Source: CAYRNC01 sp964425645 (GTDB taxonomy: Bacteria; Bacillota; Clostridia; Peptostreptococcales; Anaerovoracaceae). From it: 30,345 nt of DNA. The stretch covers positions 1 through 30,345 of the forward strand of contig CAYRNC010000016.1 in assembly GCA_964425645.1 (NCBI GenBank), in the 5' to 3' direction. Numbering within the stretch: the stretch's first letter is position 1; every line of letters starts with the position of its first letter. A program made the position numbers and the translations under genes. Below, piece after piece: positions 23,795-30,345 of the stretch. Under the pieces are notes generated by a model. It ran no database searches and was not told the origin of the DNA. It saw only the letters and a program-made list of their open reading frames with translations.

Positions 23795-25153
23795 ATGCTG
23801 AATCTGACCGACATTATGGAAACTATCACAATGATACAAGAGGAGAATTTGGATATTCGCACGATCACTATGGGAATATCGCTTTTGGATTGTTGCGACA
23901 GTAATATATATCGAGCCTGTGAAAAAGTCCATGAAAAAATATGCCGCTACGCAAAGGATCTGGTAGAGACAGGAGAGAATATTGAACAAAGATACGGAAT
24001 ACCTATTATCAATAAGCGAATCGCGGTGACGCCCATCGCTGTATTAGCAGGTGCTTCAGGCGGTGATCCTGTGGAATATGCCGTGACCATGGACCGGGCG
24101 GCCGGGAATACAGGGGTAAACTTTATAGGCGGTTACTCCGCCCTGGTGCATAAGGGTTTTTCAGCGGGAGATATGGAACTGATAGATTCAATTCCCAAGG
24201 CTCTATCTGAAACCGATTATGTATGCTCTTCCGTAAATATAGGCAGTACGAAATCCGGAATAAATATGGATGCTGTTCGCATCATGGGTCAGATAATTCG
24301 AAAAACGGCCGAGCTCACAGAGGACAGGCAATGCATAGGTGCCGCTAAACTTGTGGTTTTTTGCAACGCTCCCGAGGATAACCCGTTTATGGCAGGCGCT
24401 TTTCATGGGCCGGGAGAGCCTGACTGCGTAATCAATGTGGGGGTAAGCGGGCCGGGCGTGGTAAGGGCTGCTTTGGCCAAATCCGGAAAGGACTGCAACC
24501 TGACCGAAGTGGCTGATCTGATTAAAAGAACGGCTTTTAAAATAACACGCATGGGCCAACTTGTAGGAAGCGAGGCATGTAAAAGGCTCGGAGTTCCTTT
24601 TGGCATTGTGGACCTTTCTTTGGCTCCCACCCCTGCTGTCGGTGATTCGGTGGCTCATATTTTGGAGGAAATAGGTCTTGAAAGTTGCGGTGCATGCGGG
24701 ACAACCGCTGCTTTGGCTTTATTGAATGATGCTGTAAAAAAGGGAGGCGCCATGGCTTCATCCAATGTGGGCGGACTTTCAGGCGCGTTTATTCCCGTGA
24801 CTGAAGATGCAGGCATGGTAAAGGCCGTTCGCCTGGGAAAACTAAATTTGGAGAAGCTGGAGGCAATGACTGCAGTATGTTCGGTAGGTCTTGATATGAT
24901 AGTCATTCCCGGGGATACTCCTTCTTCGGTTATTTCGGGAATTATCGCTGATGAAGCGGCAATAGGCATGGTTAATTCCAAAACTACGGCAGTACGTGTT
25001 ATCCCTGCGATCGGAAAATCGGAAGGGGAAGAATTGGAGTTCGGAGGTCTTCTAGGCAGCGGGCCCGTTATGAAAATCAGTGAAAGTTCTCCTGCAAAGA
25101 TGATAAACAGGGGCGGCAGGATACCGGCGCCCATTCAAAGTTTAGGAAACTGA
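23795..25153 (+). CDS. PFL family protein (UPF0210 / DUF711)
   Basis: A 452-residue cytoplasmic protein of the UPF0210/DUF711 family. Recognisable stretches are RIAVTPIAVLAGASGGDPVEYA, NFIGGYSALVHKGFSAGD, FHGPGEPDCVINVGVSGPGVVR and PFGIVDLSLAPTPAVGDSVAHILEE. The glycine-rich loops and the family's distant resemblance to glycyl-radical type barrels gave it the PFL name, but no C-terminal glycyl-radical motif is visible and the reaction is unknown. Its ribosome binding site AGGGGGAA (23783-23790) overlaps the stop of the ACT gene, so coupled translation is likely and the ACT protein may be its regulatory subunit. rlmN follows after 16 bases. Confidence 0.9.
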   Translation: MLNLTDIMETITMIQEENLDIRTITMGISLLDCCDSNIYRACEKVHEKICRYAKDLVETGENIEQRYGIPIINKRIAVTPIAVLAGASGGDPVEYAVTMDRAAGNTGVNFIGGYSALVHKGFSAGDMELIDSIPKALSETDYVCSSVNIGSTKSGINMDAVRIMGQIIRKTAELTEDRQCIGAAKLVVFCNAPEDNPFMAGAFHGPGEPDCVINVGVSGPGVVRAALAKSGKDCNLTEVADLIKRTAFKITRMGQLVGSEACKRLGVPFGIVDLSLAPTPAVGDSVAHILEEIGLESCGACGTTAALALLNDAVKKGGAMASSNVGGLSGAFIPVTEDAGMVKAVRLGKLNLEKLEAMTAVCSVGLDMIVIPGDTPSSVISGIIADEAAIGMVNSKTTAVRVIPAIGKSEGEELEFGGLLGSGPVMKISESSPAKMINRGGRIPAPIQSLGN

Positions 25154-25169
25154 GGATAAAAAGCTGTCT

Positions 25170-26210
25170 ATGAAAATAGATATTAAAAACATGAGATCAG
25201 ATGAATTAACCGACTTTATGGATAGTATAGGTGAGGAGAAATACAGGGCAAAACAGGTTTTCGGCTGGCTTCATAAAGGCGTATATGATTTCCAGGAAAT
25301 GACTGATATCGCCAAGGATTTACGCGAGAAGCTCAATAGGTTGACCTATATTGAAAAGCTGGATCTTTTTAATGTTCAGATTTCTGAAAAGGACGGCAGC
25401 AGAAAATATCTTTTCAGGCTTAAAGACGGTCATAGCGTAGAATGCGTTTTCCTGAAATACAGTTTCGGGAATTCAATTTGCATATCTTCACAGGCAGGCT
25501 GCCGCATGGGCTGTTCATTTTGCGCCTCCGCAATCGGAGGATTAAAAAAGAACCTTACAGCATCTTTAATGTTAGATCAGATTCTTGCTGTTGAAAAGCA
25601 TGTAAAGGAAAAGGCAGGGAATATAGTAGTAATGGGGATAGGGGAACCTTTTGATAACTATGATAACCTGTGCAGGTTTATCGATCTGTCCCATGATAAA
25701 AAGGGTTTGAATCTTGGAATGCGTACAATTACTGTTTCCACCTGCGGCCTTATTCCGAAAATTGAGACCTTTGGGGATGAATATCCGAAGGTCGGCCTCG
25801 CCATATCCCTTCACGCTCCAAATGACAGCATAAGAGACAGGCTAATGCCTATAAATAAGGTTTATCCCATGGAACCTTTGCTTGCAGCCTGTCGCCGCCA
25901 TACCGAAAAAACCGGAAGAAGAATTACCATTGAATACGTCCTCATACAGGGTGTCAATGACAGCACGCACCACGCCGCTGAACTGGCGTACAGACTTTCG
26001 CATATGTTATGTCATGTCAATCTGATCATACTGAATCCCGTAAAAGAAAGTCCGTATAAAGGTTCAAAAAGGGAAATCGCCAAAGAATTCCTTTCAATGC
26101 TTACAGCCAAAGGGATCTCCGCTACCATTCGCCGTGAAATGGGAAACGACATTGATGCAGCGTGTGGCCAGCTAAGGCGCAGGAGCCTTGTAGATAGGCC
26201 TAAAAGCTGA
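25170..26210 (+). CDS. rlmN: 23S rRNA (adenine(2503)-C(2))-methyltransferase RlmN
   Basis: RlmN is a radical SAM enzyme that methylates C2 of A2503 in 23S rRNA and, in some bacteria, A37 of certain tRNAs. The 4Fe-4S cysteines are C111, C115 and C118 (CRMGCSFC). The two mechanistic cysteines are also present: C104 in ICISSQAG and the methyl-carrying C332 in DAACGQL. Further family motifs are MGIGEPFDNYDN, RTITVSTCG and AISLHAPND. At 346 residues it is full length. RlmN is preferred over the resistance enzyme Cfr because the flanking sequence follows the RlmN pattern and the gene sits in a housekeeping context. ATG 25170 follows a GAGGA site near the end of the PFL gene. Confidence 0.94.
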   Translation: MKIDIKNMRSDELTDFMDSIGEEKYRAKQVFGWLHKGVYDFQEMTDIAKDLREKLNRLTYIEKLDLFNVQISEKDGSRKYLFRLKDGHSVECVFLKYSFGNSICISSQAGCRMGCSFCASAIGGLKKNLTASLMLDQILAVEKHVKEKAGNIVVMGIGEPFDNYDNLCRFIDLSHDKKGLNLGMRTITVSTCGLIPKIETFGDEYPKVGLAISLHAPNDSIRDRLMPINKVYPMEPLLAACRRHTEKTGRRITIEYVLIQGVNDSTHHAAELAYRLSHMLCHVNLIILNPVKESPYKGSKREIAKEFLSMLTAKGISATIRREMGNDIDAACGQLRRRSLVDRPKS

Positions 26211-26252
26211 TAGTATATTATCGAAAGACCATCTTTGGAACAGGAGTTTCTT

Positions 26253-26891
26253 ATGGATGAGAAAATTAAGGTGGTAACACCGAGATATCAGCAAATTGCC
26301 GCCGATGTAGCGGCAAGAATTGTGGACAGGCATTACAAGGTGGGGGATCGCATATATACGCGATCATCCCTGGCAAGTCAATACGGTGTTTCACCTGAGA
26401 CCGCAAGAAGAGCCATAGCAATCCTTGCCGATTTGAAAATCGTTGAAACCGTTAGGGGCAGCGGTGTCACTATTTTATCTCAGGAAAACGCGCTGAAATT
26501 TGTGCGACAATTTCGTGACATTAAAACTGTTGCCGCCATGAAGACGAATATTTTACACGAACTTGACAGGCAGGCTGATGATGCAAAGGTGCTGAAAGCA
26601 AGTATTGTCAAACTGATGGATCGCATCGAACGGTTTAAAACGATAAATCCCTTTGTTCCCTTTGAAGCTACGATTGAGGCTTCTTCAATATGCGACGGCA
26701 AGACTCTTTCGGAGGTAAATTTTTGGCACAGCACTACGGCAACAGTCGTCGGAATCAGGCATAAAGATGTTTTACTTATGTCGCCCGGGCCCTATGCTTT
26801 GATGAGTGCAGGAGATACCATCTATTTTGTCGGTGATGAAAACAGCCAGATTCTCGTTTTGGAATTTGTCCGGGAATCGATAAATAAATGA
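26253..26891 (+). CDS. BusR-like GntR/RCK_C regulator of osmolyte uptake
   Basis: A 212-residue regulator: GntR-type winged helix about 1-76 (RYQQIAADVAARIV, LASQYGVSPETARRAIAIL, VETVRGSGVTI), a central helical coiled coil about 83-130 and a C-terminal RCK_C (TrkA-C) domain about 137-206 (VNFWHSTTATVVGIRHKDVLLMSPGP). This architecture is that of BusR of Streptococcus and Lactococcus, which represses the busAB betaine transporter when its RCK_C domain binds cyclic di-AMP. Here it lies directly upstream of an OpuC-type osmolyte transporter, which supports the same role. ATG 26253 with an ACAGGAG site (26240-26245) is preferred over an in-frame TTG at 26235. It has its own terminator, so it is separate from the transporter transcript. 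Confidence 0.82.
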   Translation: MDEKIKVVTPRYQQIAADVAARIVDRHYKVGDRIYTRSSLASQYGVSPETARRAIAILADLKIVETVRGSGVTILSQENALKFVRQFRDIKTVAAMKTNILHELDRQADDAKVLKASIVKLMDRIERFKTINPFVPFEATIEASSICDGKTLSEVNFWHSTTATVVGIRHKDVLLMSPGPYALMSAGDTIYFVGDENSQILVLEFVRESINK

Positions 26892-26923
26892 AGTTTGCTT
26901 GAAATCGGCGATCACTTTAATTT

Positions 26924-26946
26924 TGCGCTTTAAAGCGCATTTTTTT
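26924..26946 (+). terminator. Intrinsic terminator after the BusR-like gene
   Basis: TGCGCT (26924-26929) and AGCGCA (26934-26939) form a perfect stem around TTAA, followed by seven Ts (26940-26946). It closes the ileS-to-regulator transcript. Confidence 0.92.
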
Positions 26947-26977
26947 ATTTTATTTATCTTTAGGCGAAATAATTTAA

Positions 26978-27010
26978 CACTTGACACAAGTGCCTACTTA
27001 ATGTTATTGT
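26978..27010 (+). promoter_or_regulatory. Promoter of the opuC operon with overlapping palindromic operator
   Basis: A perfect -35 box TTGACA (26981-26986) and a weaker -10 box TATTGT (27005-27010) are 18 bases apart. A 15-base palindrome CACTTG-ACA-CAAGTG (26978-26992) covers the -35 box, where a bound repressor would block polymerase. The BusR-like protein is the obvious candidate binder, but that assignment is inference. Confidence 0.7.
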
Positions 27011-27037
27011 TGGATAGTTACTTTAGGAGAAGGGTGA

Positions 27038-28162
27038 TTGGTATTGATACGTTTTGAAGGTGTAGGCAAACAATACGGCAGCAGCAAAGTGCTCGATGAG
27101 CTGAATTTTGACATCCGCCCGGAGCAGTTTGTTGTACTTATAGGCCCAAGCGGATGCGGGAAAACCACAACATTAAAGATGATAAACCGTCTCATTAAAC
27201 CTGATGCAGGTAAAATATATATAAACGATGAGGACATAACAAAGGTTAATCCGGTGACATTGCGAAGAAGGATAGGCTATGTGATACAGCAGATAGGTTT
27301 GTTTCCGAATATGACTGTTGAGCAGAATATAACGATAGTTCCAAAGCTGCTTAAATATTCTAAGGAAGAATGTCGGGATATTGTTCATGGATTGCTTGAA
27401 TTAGTCGGCATGCCATACGATGAAAATGCCCATAAGTATCCTTCGGAATTATCCGGCGGTCAGCAGCAAAGAATCGGGGTCCTGAGAGCGCTTGCAGCAT
27501 CGCCCCCGATAGTACTGATGGACGAACCTTTCGGGGCTCTTGATCCCCTCACTCGGGATATATTGCAGGATGAAGTCAGAAAAATTCAAAAAAAACTGAA
27601 AAAAACCATTGTATTTGTTACGCACGATATGGATGAAGCGATAAAGATGGCGGATATAATTGTCTTTATGAATGAGGGGAGAATCCTTCAGATGGCATCA
27701 CCCGAGGAGATGCTTAAGAATCCGGCAGACCCCATAATATCTGATTTTATGGGCAAACGGGTTAACGGCATGCGAAACGGCAACACCGCAAAAGATTTTA
27801 TGAAGACGAGGGTGTTTAAAGTTGGAAGGGACAGCCAAACATTGAGATCAATCGAGCTTATGAAAAATCGCGATGTAAATACTTTGGTAGTTATAAATGA
27901 CGACGAGACCTATGCTGGAATTGTAACCATTGAAGATATACGTGCAAGGGGCAAAGCAGGTGAAAAAATAGAGAACCTTATAACAGACAAGGCCCCTTTG
28001 GTAAACGTGTCGGATAAAGCGCAAGGGGCTTTCGATTTACTCATCACTTCTCCGACAGGCTATGTAATAGTGCTCAATAGCGACAGGACCGTAGCGGGCC
28101 TTATAACGAAAACCAGCATGGCAAGATCAATGGGAGAAGCCTTGTGGGGAGAGACAATATGA
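27038..28162 (+). CDS. opuCA: Compatible-solute ABC transporter ATPase with CBS domains (OpuCA type)
   Basis: This is the ATPase of a glycine betaine/carnitine/choline importer. Motifs are Walker A GPSGCGKT (36-43), Q-loop in YVIQQIGLFP, signature LSGGQQQ (138-144) and Walker B IVLMDEP with DPLTR after it. Two CBS motifs follow (about 254-300 and 313-362), the family's regulatory tail; in Listeria and Staphylococcus the OpuCA CBS domains bind cyclic di-AMP and reduce uptake. The 374-residue length fits OpuCA. The start is a TTG at 27038 with AGGAG 8 bases upstream; a second TTG at 27044 with AAGGGTGA is equally plausible and would give the common MIRFEGV beginning. The stop overlaps the next gene. 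Confidence 0.92.
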   Translation: MVLIRFEGVGKQYGSSKVLDELNFDIRPEQFVVLIGPSGCGKTTTLKMINRLIKPDAGKIYINDEDITKVNPVTLRRRIGYVIQQIGLFPNMTVEQNITIVPKLLKYSKEECRDIVHGLLELVGMPYDENAHKYPSELSGGQQQRIGVLRALAASPPIVLMDEPFGALDPLTRDILQDEVRKIQKKLKKTIVFVTHDMDEAIKMADIIVFMNEGRILQMASPEEMLKNPADPIISDFMGKRVNGMRNGNTAKDFMKTRVFKVGRDSQTLRSIELMKNRDVNTLVVINDDETYAGIVTIEDIRARGKAGEKIENLITDKAPLVNVSDKAQGAFDLLITSPTGYVIVLNSDRTVAGLITKTSMARSMGEALWGETI

Positions 28163-28806
28163 TGAATGTAATAGGATTTATGGCCGAGAACCAAAAGGAA
28201 TTAACTGATTGTGCAATACGACATTTGGAATTGGTGGGTATCTCCGTTTTTATCGGGGTGGTTTTTTCCATCCCTGCAGGCATATTGCTTTCCCGTTTCA
28301 ATAAACTGGCACCTCCCGTGTTGGCGGCGGCAGGGACGGTACAGACCATACCGGGGTTGGTAATGCTGGGGTTTTCTTTAATTCTTTTCGGGATAGGCAT
28401 GTTTCCGGCACTGGTAGCATTGAGTCTTTACGCGATTCTTCCGATTTTGCGAAATACGTATACGGGGATTACAGAGGTGGATGAAAGCTACATCGAAGCA
28501 GGCCGAGGTATCGGTATGACGAGTATGCAGGTATTATTTAAGGTTGAACTACCGTTGGCTCTGCCCTCCATCATCGGAGGCATACGCATATCGACTGTCT
28601 ATATTGTGAGCTGGGCAACCCTGGCAGCGCTTATCGGAGCCGGCGGCCTGGGAGATCCTATATGGACCGGTCTTGCCACATGCAATACAAACCTTATCAT
28701 GGCCGGTGCAATTCCGTCGGCGGTCTTGGCCTTTATATTGAGCAGCCTTATCGGATTTTTGCAGCGCATTTTTACACCCAGAGGCTTAAAGGTGATAAGA
28801 GTATGA
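28159..28806 (+). CDS. opuCB: Compatible-solute ABC transporter permease (OpuCB type)
   Basis: A 215-residue inner-membrane permease with about five or six membrane segments and the cytoplasmic EAA loop that docks on the ATPase (EAGRGIGMTSMQVLFKVELPLALP). The stretch AAAGTVQTIPGLVMLGFSLILFG is typical of OpuC/ProW-like permeases. ATG 28159 lies within the ATGA overlap with the ATPase stop and has a GGGGAGAG site; an in-frame GTG at 28144 is less likely. It overlaps the second permease gene in the same ATGA manner, so all three are translationally coupled. Confidence 0.9.
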   Translation: MMNVIGFMAENQKELTDCAIRHLELVGISVFIGVVFSIPAGILLSRFNKLAPPVLAAAGTVQTIPGLVMLGFSLILFGIGMFPALVALSLYAILPILRNTYTGITEVDESYIEAGRGIGMTSMQVLFKVELPLALPSIIGGIRISTVYIVSWATLAALIGAGGLGDPIWTGLATCNTNLIMAGAIPSAVLAFILSSLIGFLQRIFTPRGLKVIRV

Positions 28807-29402
28807 GCTTCTTTTTATTGATACTTGAACATATGTATATAGTTCTTACAGCCGTTTTGATAGGGACATTCATAGGTGTAATTCTAGGAGTGACAGCCTA
28901 TTGGGTGCGCTACCTGGATGCGTTCATTCTTTGGGTGGCTGAAGTTTTGCAGACGATTCCGTCATTAGCGCTTCTTGCAATGCTGATGATAATATTCGGC
29001 CTCGGGAACATCACCATTATAGCCGCTCTTGTGCTCTATGCTCTTATGCCGATAATCAGAAATACCTACATCGGTTTGAGGGATGTCCCTCACCATTTAA
29101 CAGATGCGGCAAAGGGTATGGGAATGAATAAATTGCAGCGTCTTGTTAAGGTGGAACTGCCACTGTCATTCCCGATGATTTTCTCGGGGATAAAAATCGC
29201 AATGGTTAATTCGCTTTCTATTGCGGTAATGGGGGTGCTGATCGGTGCGGGTGGTTTGGGCTATCCCATATATCGCGGCATACAGAGTCTTAGCATAGAG
29301 CGCATTTTGAAAGGGGCGATCCCCGTTGTTCTTATGGCATTGATATTTGATCATGCTATGTCAAATATTGAACGTCGATTGACGGCTGTTAAGAAAAGTT
29401 AG
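28803..29402 (+). CDS. Compatible-solute ABC transporter permease (OpuCD type)
   Basis: A 199-residue second permease of the same importer, homologous to the preceding one (about the same helix pattern and EAA-like loop DAAKGMGMNKLQRLVKVELP, with VLQTIPSLALLAMLMIIFG earlier). The two permeases should form a heterodimer around the solute path. ATG 28803 sits in the ATGA overlap with the upstream stop and has an AAAGGTGAT site; the longer in-frame reading from 28662 would lie inside the first permease gene and is rejected. The binding-protein gene follows after 25 bases. In the usual opuC order the binding protein separates the two permeases; here both permeases come first. Confidence 0.88.
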   Translation: MSFFLLILEHMYIVLTAVLIGTFIGVILGVTAYWVRYLDAFILWVAEVLQTIPSLALLAMLMIIFGLGNITIIAALVLYALMPIIRNTYIGLRDVPHHLTDAAKGMGMNKLQRLVKVELPLSFPMIFSGIKIAMVNSLSIAVMGVLIGAGGLGYPIYRGIQSLSIERILKGAIPVVLMALIFDHAMSNIERRLTAVKKS

Positions 29403-29427
29403 TTGATGAAGTTGAAAGGAAATAAAA

Positions 29428-30324
29428 ATGAAATCGAAAAGAAAATGGTATACGTTGATTGTTGCGATTGCCGTAATAGTGTCTTTAACACTTTGCGGAT
29501 GTTCGGGCGGAGATAAAATAACGATCGGATCCAAGGATTTCGGTGAAAACATCGTGCTTGGAGAAATGTATGCTCAGTTGATTGAAAATCATACGGATCT
29601 TAAGGTTGATCGTAAATTAAATATGGGCGGTACCTTTGTATGCTTTGAGGCGATAAAAAACGGGGATATAGATGTATATACAGAATATACGGGTACGGCG
29701 CTCACAGCCCAATTAAACATGGATGTAATCAGCGATCCAGACGAGGCCTATCTTGTCGTGAAAAATGAATTTGAAGATCAGTTCGGTGTGAAATGGCTTG
29801 AACCTTTGGGCTTGAATAATACCTATGCCCTTGGGGTAACAAATGAAGTATATGAAGAATACGGAGTGGAAACGTACAGCGAACTTGCAGCCATATCTAA
29901 GAACCTCAGATTCGGAAGCGATCACGAATTTTTTGACAGGCAGGATGGATATGACGGTCTTGTTGAATTGTATGGGATGGACTTTAAGGGTGAACCGAAG
30001 AAAATGGACATATCGCTGAAATATCAGGCTATAGGCAGCGGGGAGATGGATGTGACAAATGTTTTTGCAACGGACGGTCCCATACGTAAACACAATCTGA
30101 AAGTTCTGAAGGATGATAAAAACTTCTTTCCCCCGTATTATGCATCTCCGATTGTTCGCATCGAAACGCTTAAAAAATACCCTGAGTTGGAGGATGTACT
30201 CAATATGCTGGCAGGTCTTATCGATGATGACACCATGACGGATCTAAATTTCAAAATAGATGTTGAGGGAGAAAATATTGAGACTGTCGCATTGGATTTT
30301 CTGAAATCAAAGGACCTGTTATAA
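29428..30324 (+). CDS. opuCC: Glycine betaine/carnitine/choline-binding lipoprotein (OpuCC type)
   Basis: The 298-residue extracellular solute-binding lipoprotein of the importer. The N-terminus has a basic start, a hydrophobic stretch and a lipobox LCGC, making C25 the lipidated residue. The mature part begins with KITIGSKDFGENIVLGEMYAQL-like sequence, the standard opening of the OpuAC/OsmF type-II binding fold, followed by NGDIDVYTEYTGTA (conserved ligand-lobe motif) and ATDGPIRKHNLKVLKDDK near the end. The exact ligand among betaine, carnitine and choline cannot be read without modelling the aromatic cage. An AAAGGAAA site precedes ATG 29428. The stop is 21 bases from the window end, so the operon's terminator is not visible. 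Confidence 0.92.
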   Translation: MKSKRKWYTLIVAIAVIVSLTLCGCSGGDKITIGSKDFGENIVLGEMYAQLIENHTDLKVDRKLNMGGTFVCFEAIKNGDIDVYTEYTGTALTAQLNMDVISDPDEAYLVVKNEFEDQFGVKWLEPLGLNNTYALGVTNEVYEEYGVETYSELAAISKNLRFGSDHEFFDRQDGYDGLVELYGMDFKGEPKKMDISLKYQAIGSGEMDVTNVFATDGPIRKHNLKVLKDDKNFFPPYYASPIVRIETLKKYPELEDVLNMLAGLIDDDTMTDLNFKIDVEGENIETVALDFLKSKDLL

Positions 30325-30345
30325 TTATTTCCGGTGCGGGGAAGA

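Noticed and set aside
28662..28802. Upstream extension of the second permease gene
   Set aside because: It overlaps the first permease gene by about 140 bases in another frame; the ATGA junction at 28803 is the natural start.

Overview
This window is a scaffold piece from a low-to-mid GC Gram-positive bacterium, most likely in class Clostridia. The signs are strong GGAGG-type ribosome binding sites, frequent TTG/GTG starts, consensus sigma-A promoters, a T-box riboswitch ahead of ileS, an FtsEX/M23/S41 cell-wall cluster, a YerC-type TrpR relative and an OpuC osmolyte transporter. The genus cannot be fixed from the sequence. One run of 10 Ns (19192-19201, inside pyruvate kinase) shows that the sequence is a scaffolded draft.

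Layout, left to right. (1) 2-3780: the 3' half of uvrB followed by complete uvrA (nucleotide excision repair). (2) 3809-7975: a consensus promoter, then pncB (NAD salvage), ilvE (branched-chain aminotransferase), an alpha/beta hydrolase of the monoacylglycerol-lipase type, and a membrane-anchored PrcB-like protein whose ribosome binding site lies in a strong hairpin. (3) 8066-8845: a consensus promoter and a MinD/ParA-like protein whose P-loop has lost its lysines. (4) 9014-14772: ftsE-ftsX-M23 hydrolase activator, an intrinsic terminator, then recJ and an S41 C-terminal processing protease. (5) 14752-15045, minus strand: yerC, the only minus-strand gene, converging on and overlapping the protease gene. 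(6) 15223-19719: Sfp-type phosphopantetheinyl transferase, EamA transporter, recX, ornithine-cyclodeaminase-family gene and pyk, tightly packed. (7) 19720-26946: an AT-rich repeat-bearing spacer, a promoter, an isoleucine T-box, ileS with an altered HIGH motif, an ACT-domain gene, its UPF0210/PFL partner, rlmN and a BusR-like regulator with its own terminator. (8) 26978-30324: a promoter overlapped by a 15-bp palindrome, then a four-gene OpuC-type compatible-solute ABC transporter.

Most of the content is core housekeeping. FtsE, FtsX and the coiled-coil M23 protein should form one machine that couples ATP hydrolysis to septal murein cleavage. The S41 protease and the PrcB-like protein are extracytoplasmic and could act in the same envelope. 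The BusR-like regulator (GntR-type winged helix plus RCK_C) and the CBS-tailed OpuCA ATPase suggest control of osmolyte uptake by cyclic di-AMP at both the transcript and the protein level.

The points most worth a second look are the degenerate MinD-like protein, the hairpin over the prcB-like ribosome binding site, the GIHH isoleucyl-tRNA synthetase, the repeats ahead of the ileS T-box, the BusR/OpuC palindrome and the mis-sized N gap. I see no CRISPR array, insertion sequence, prophage, rRNA or tRNA gene.
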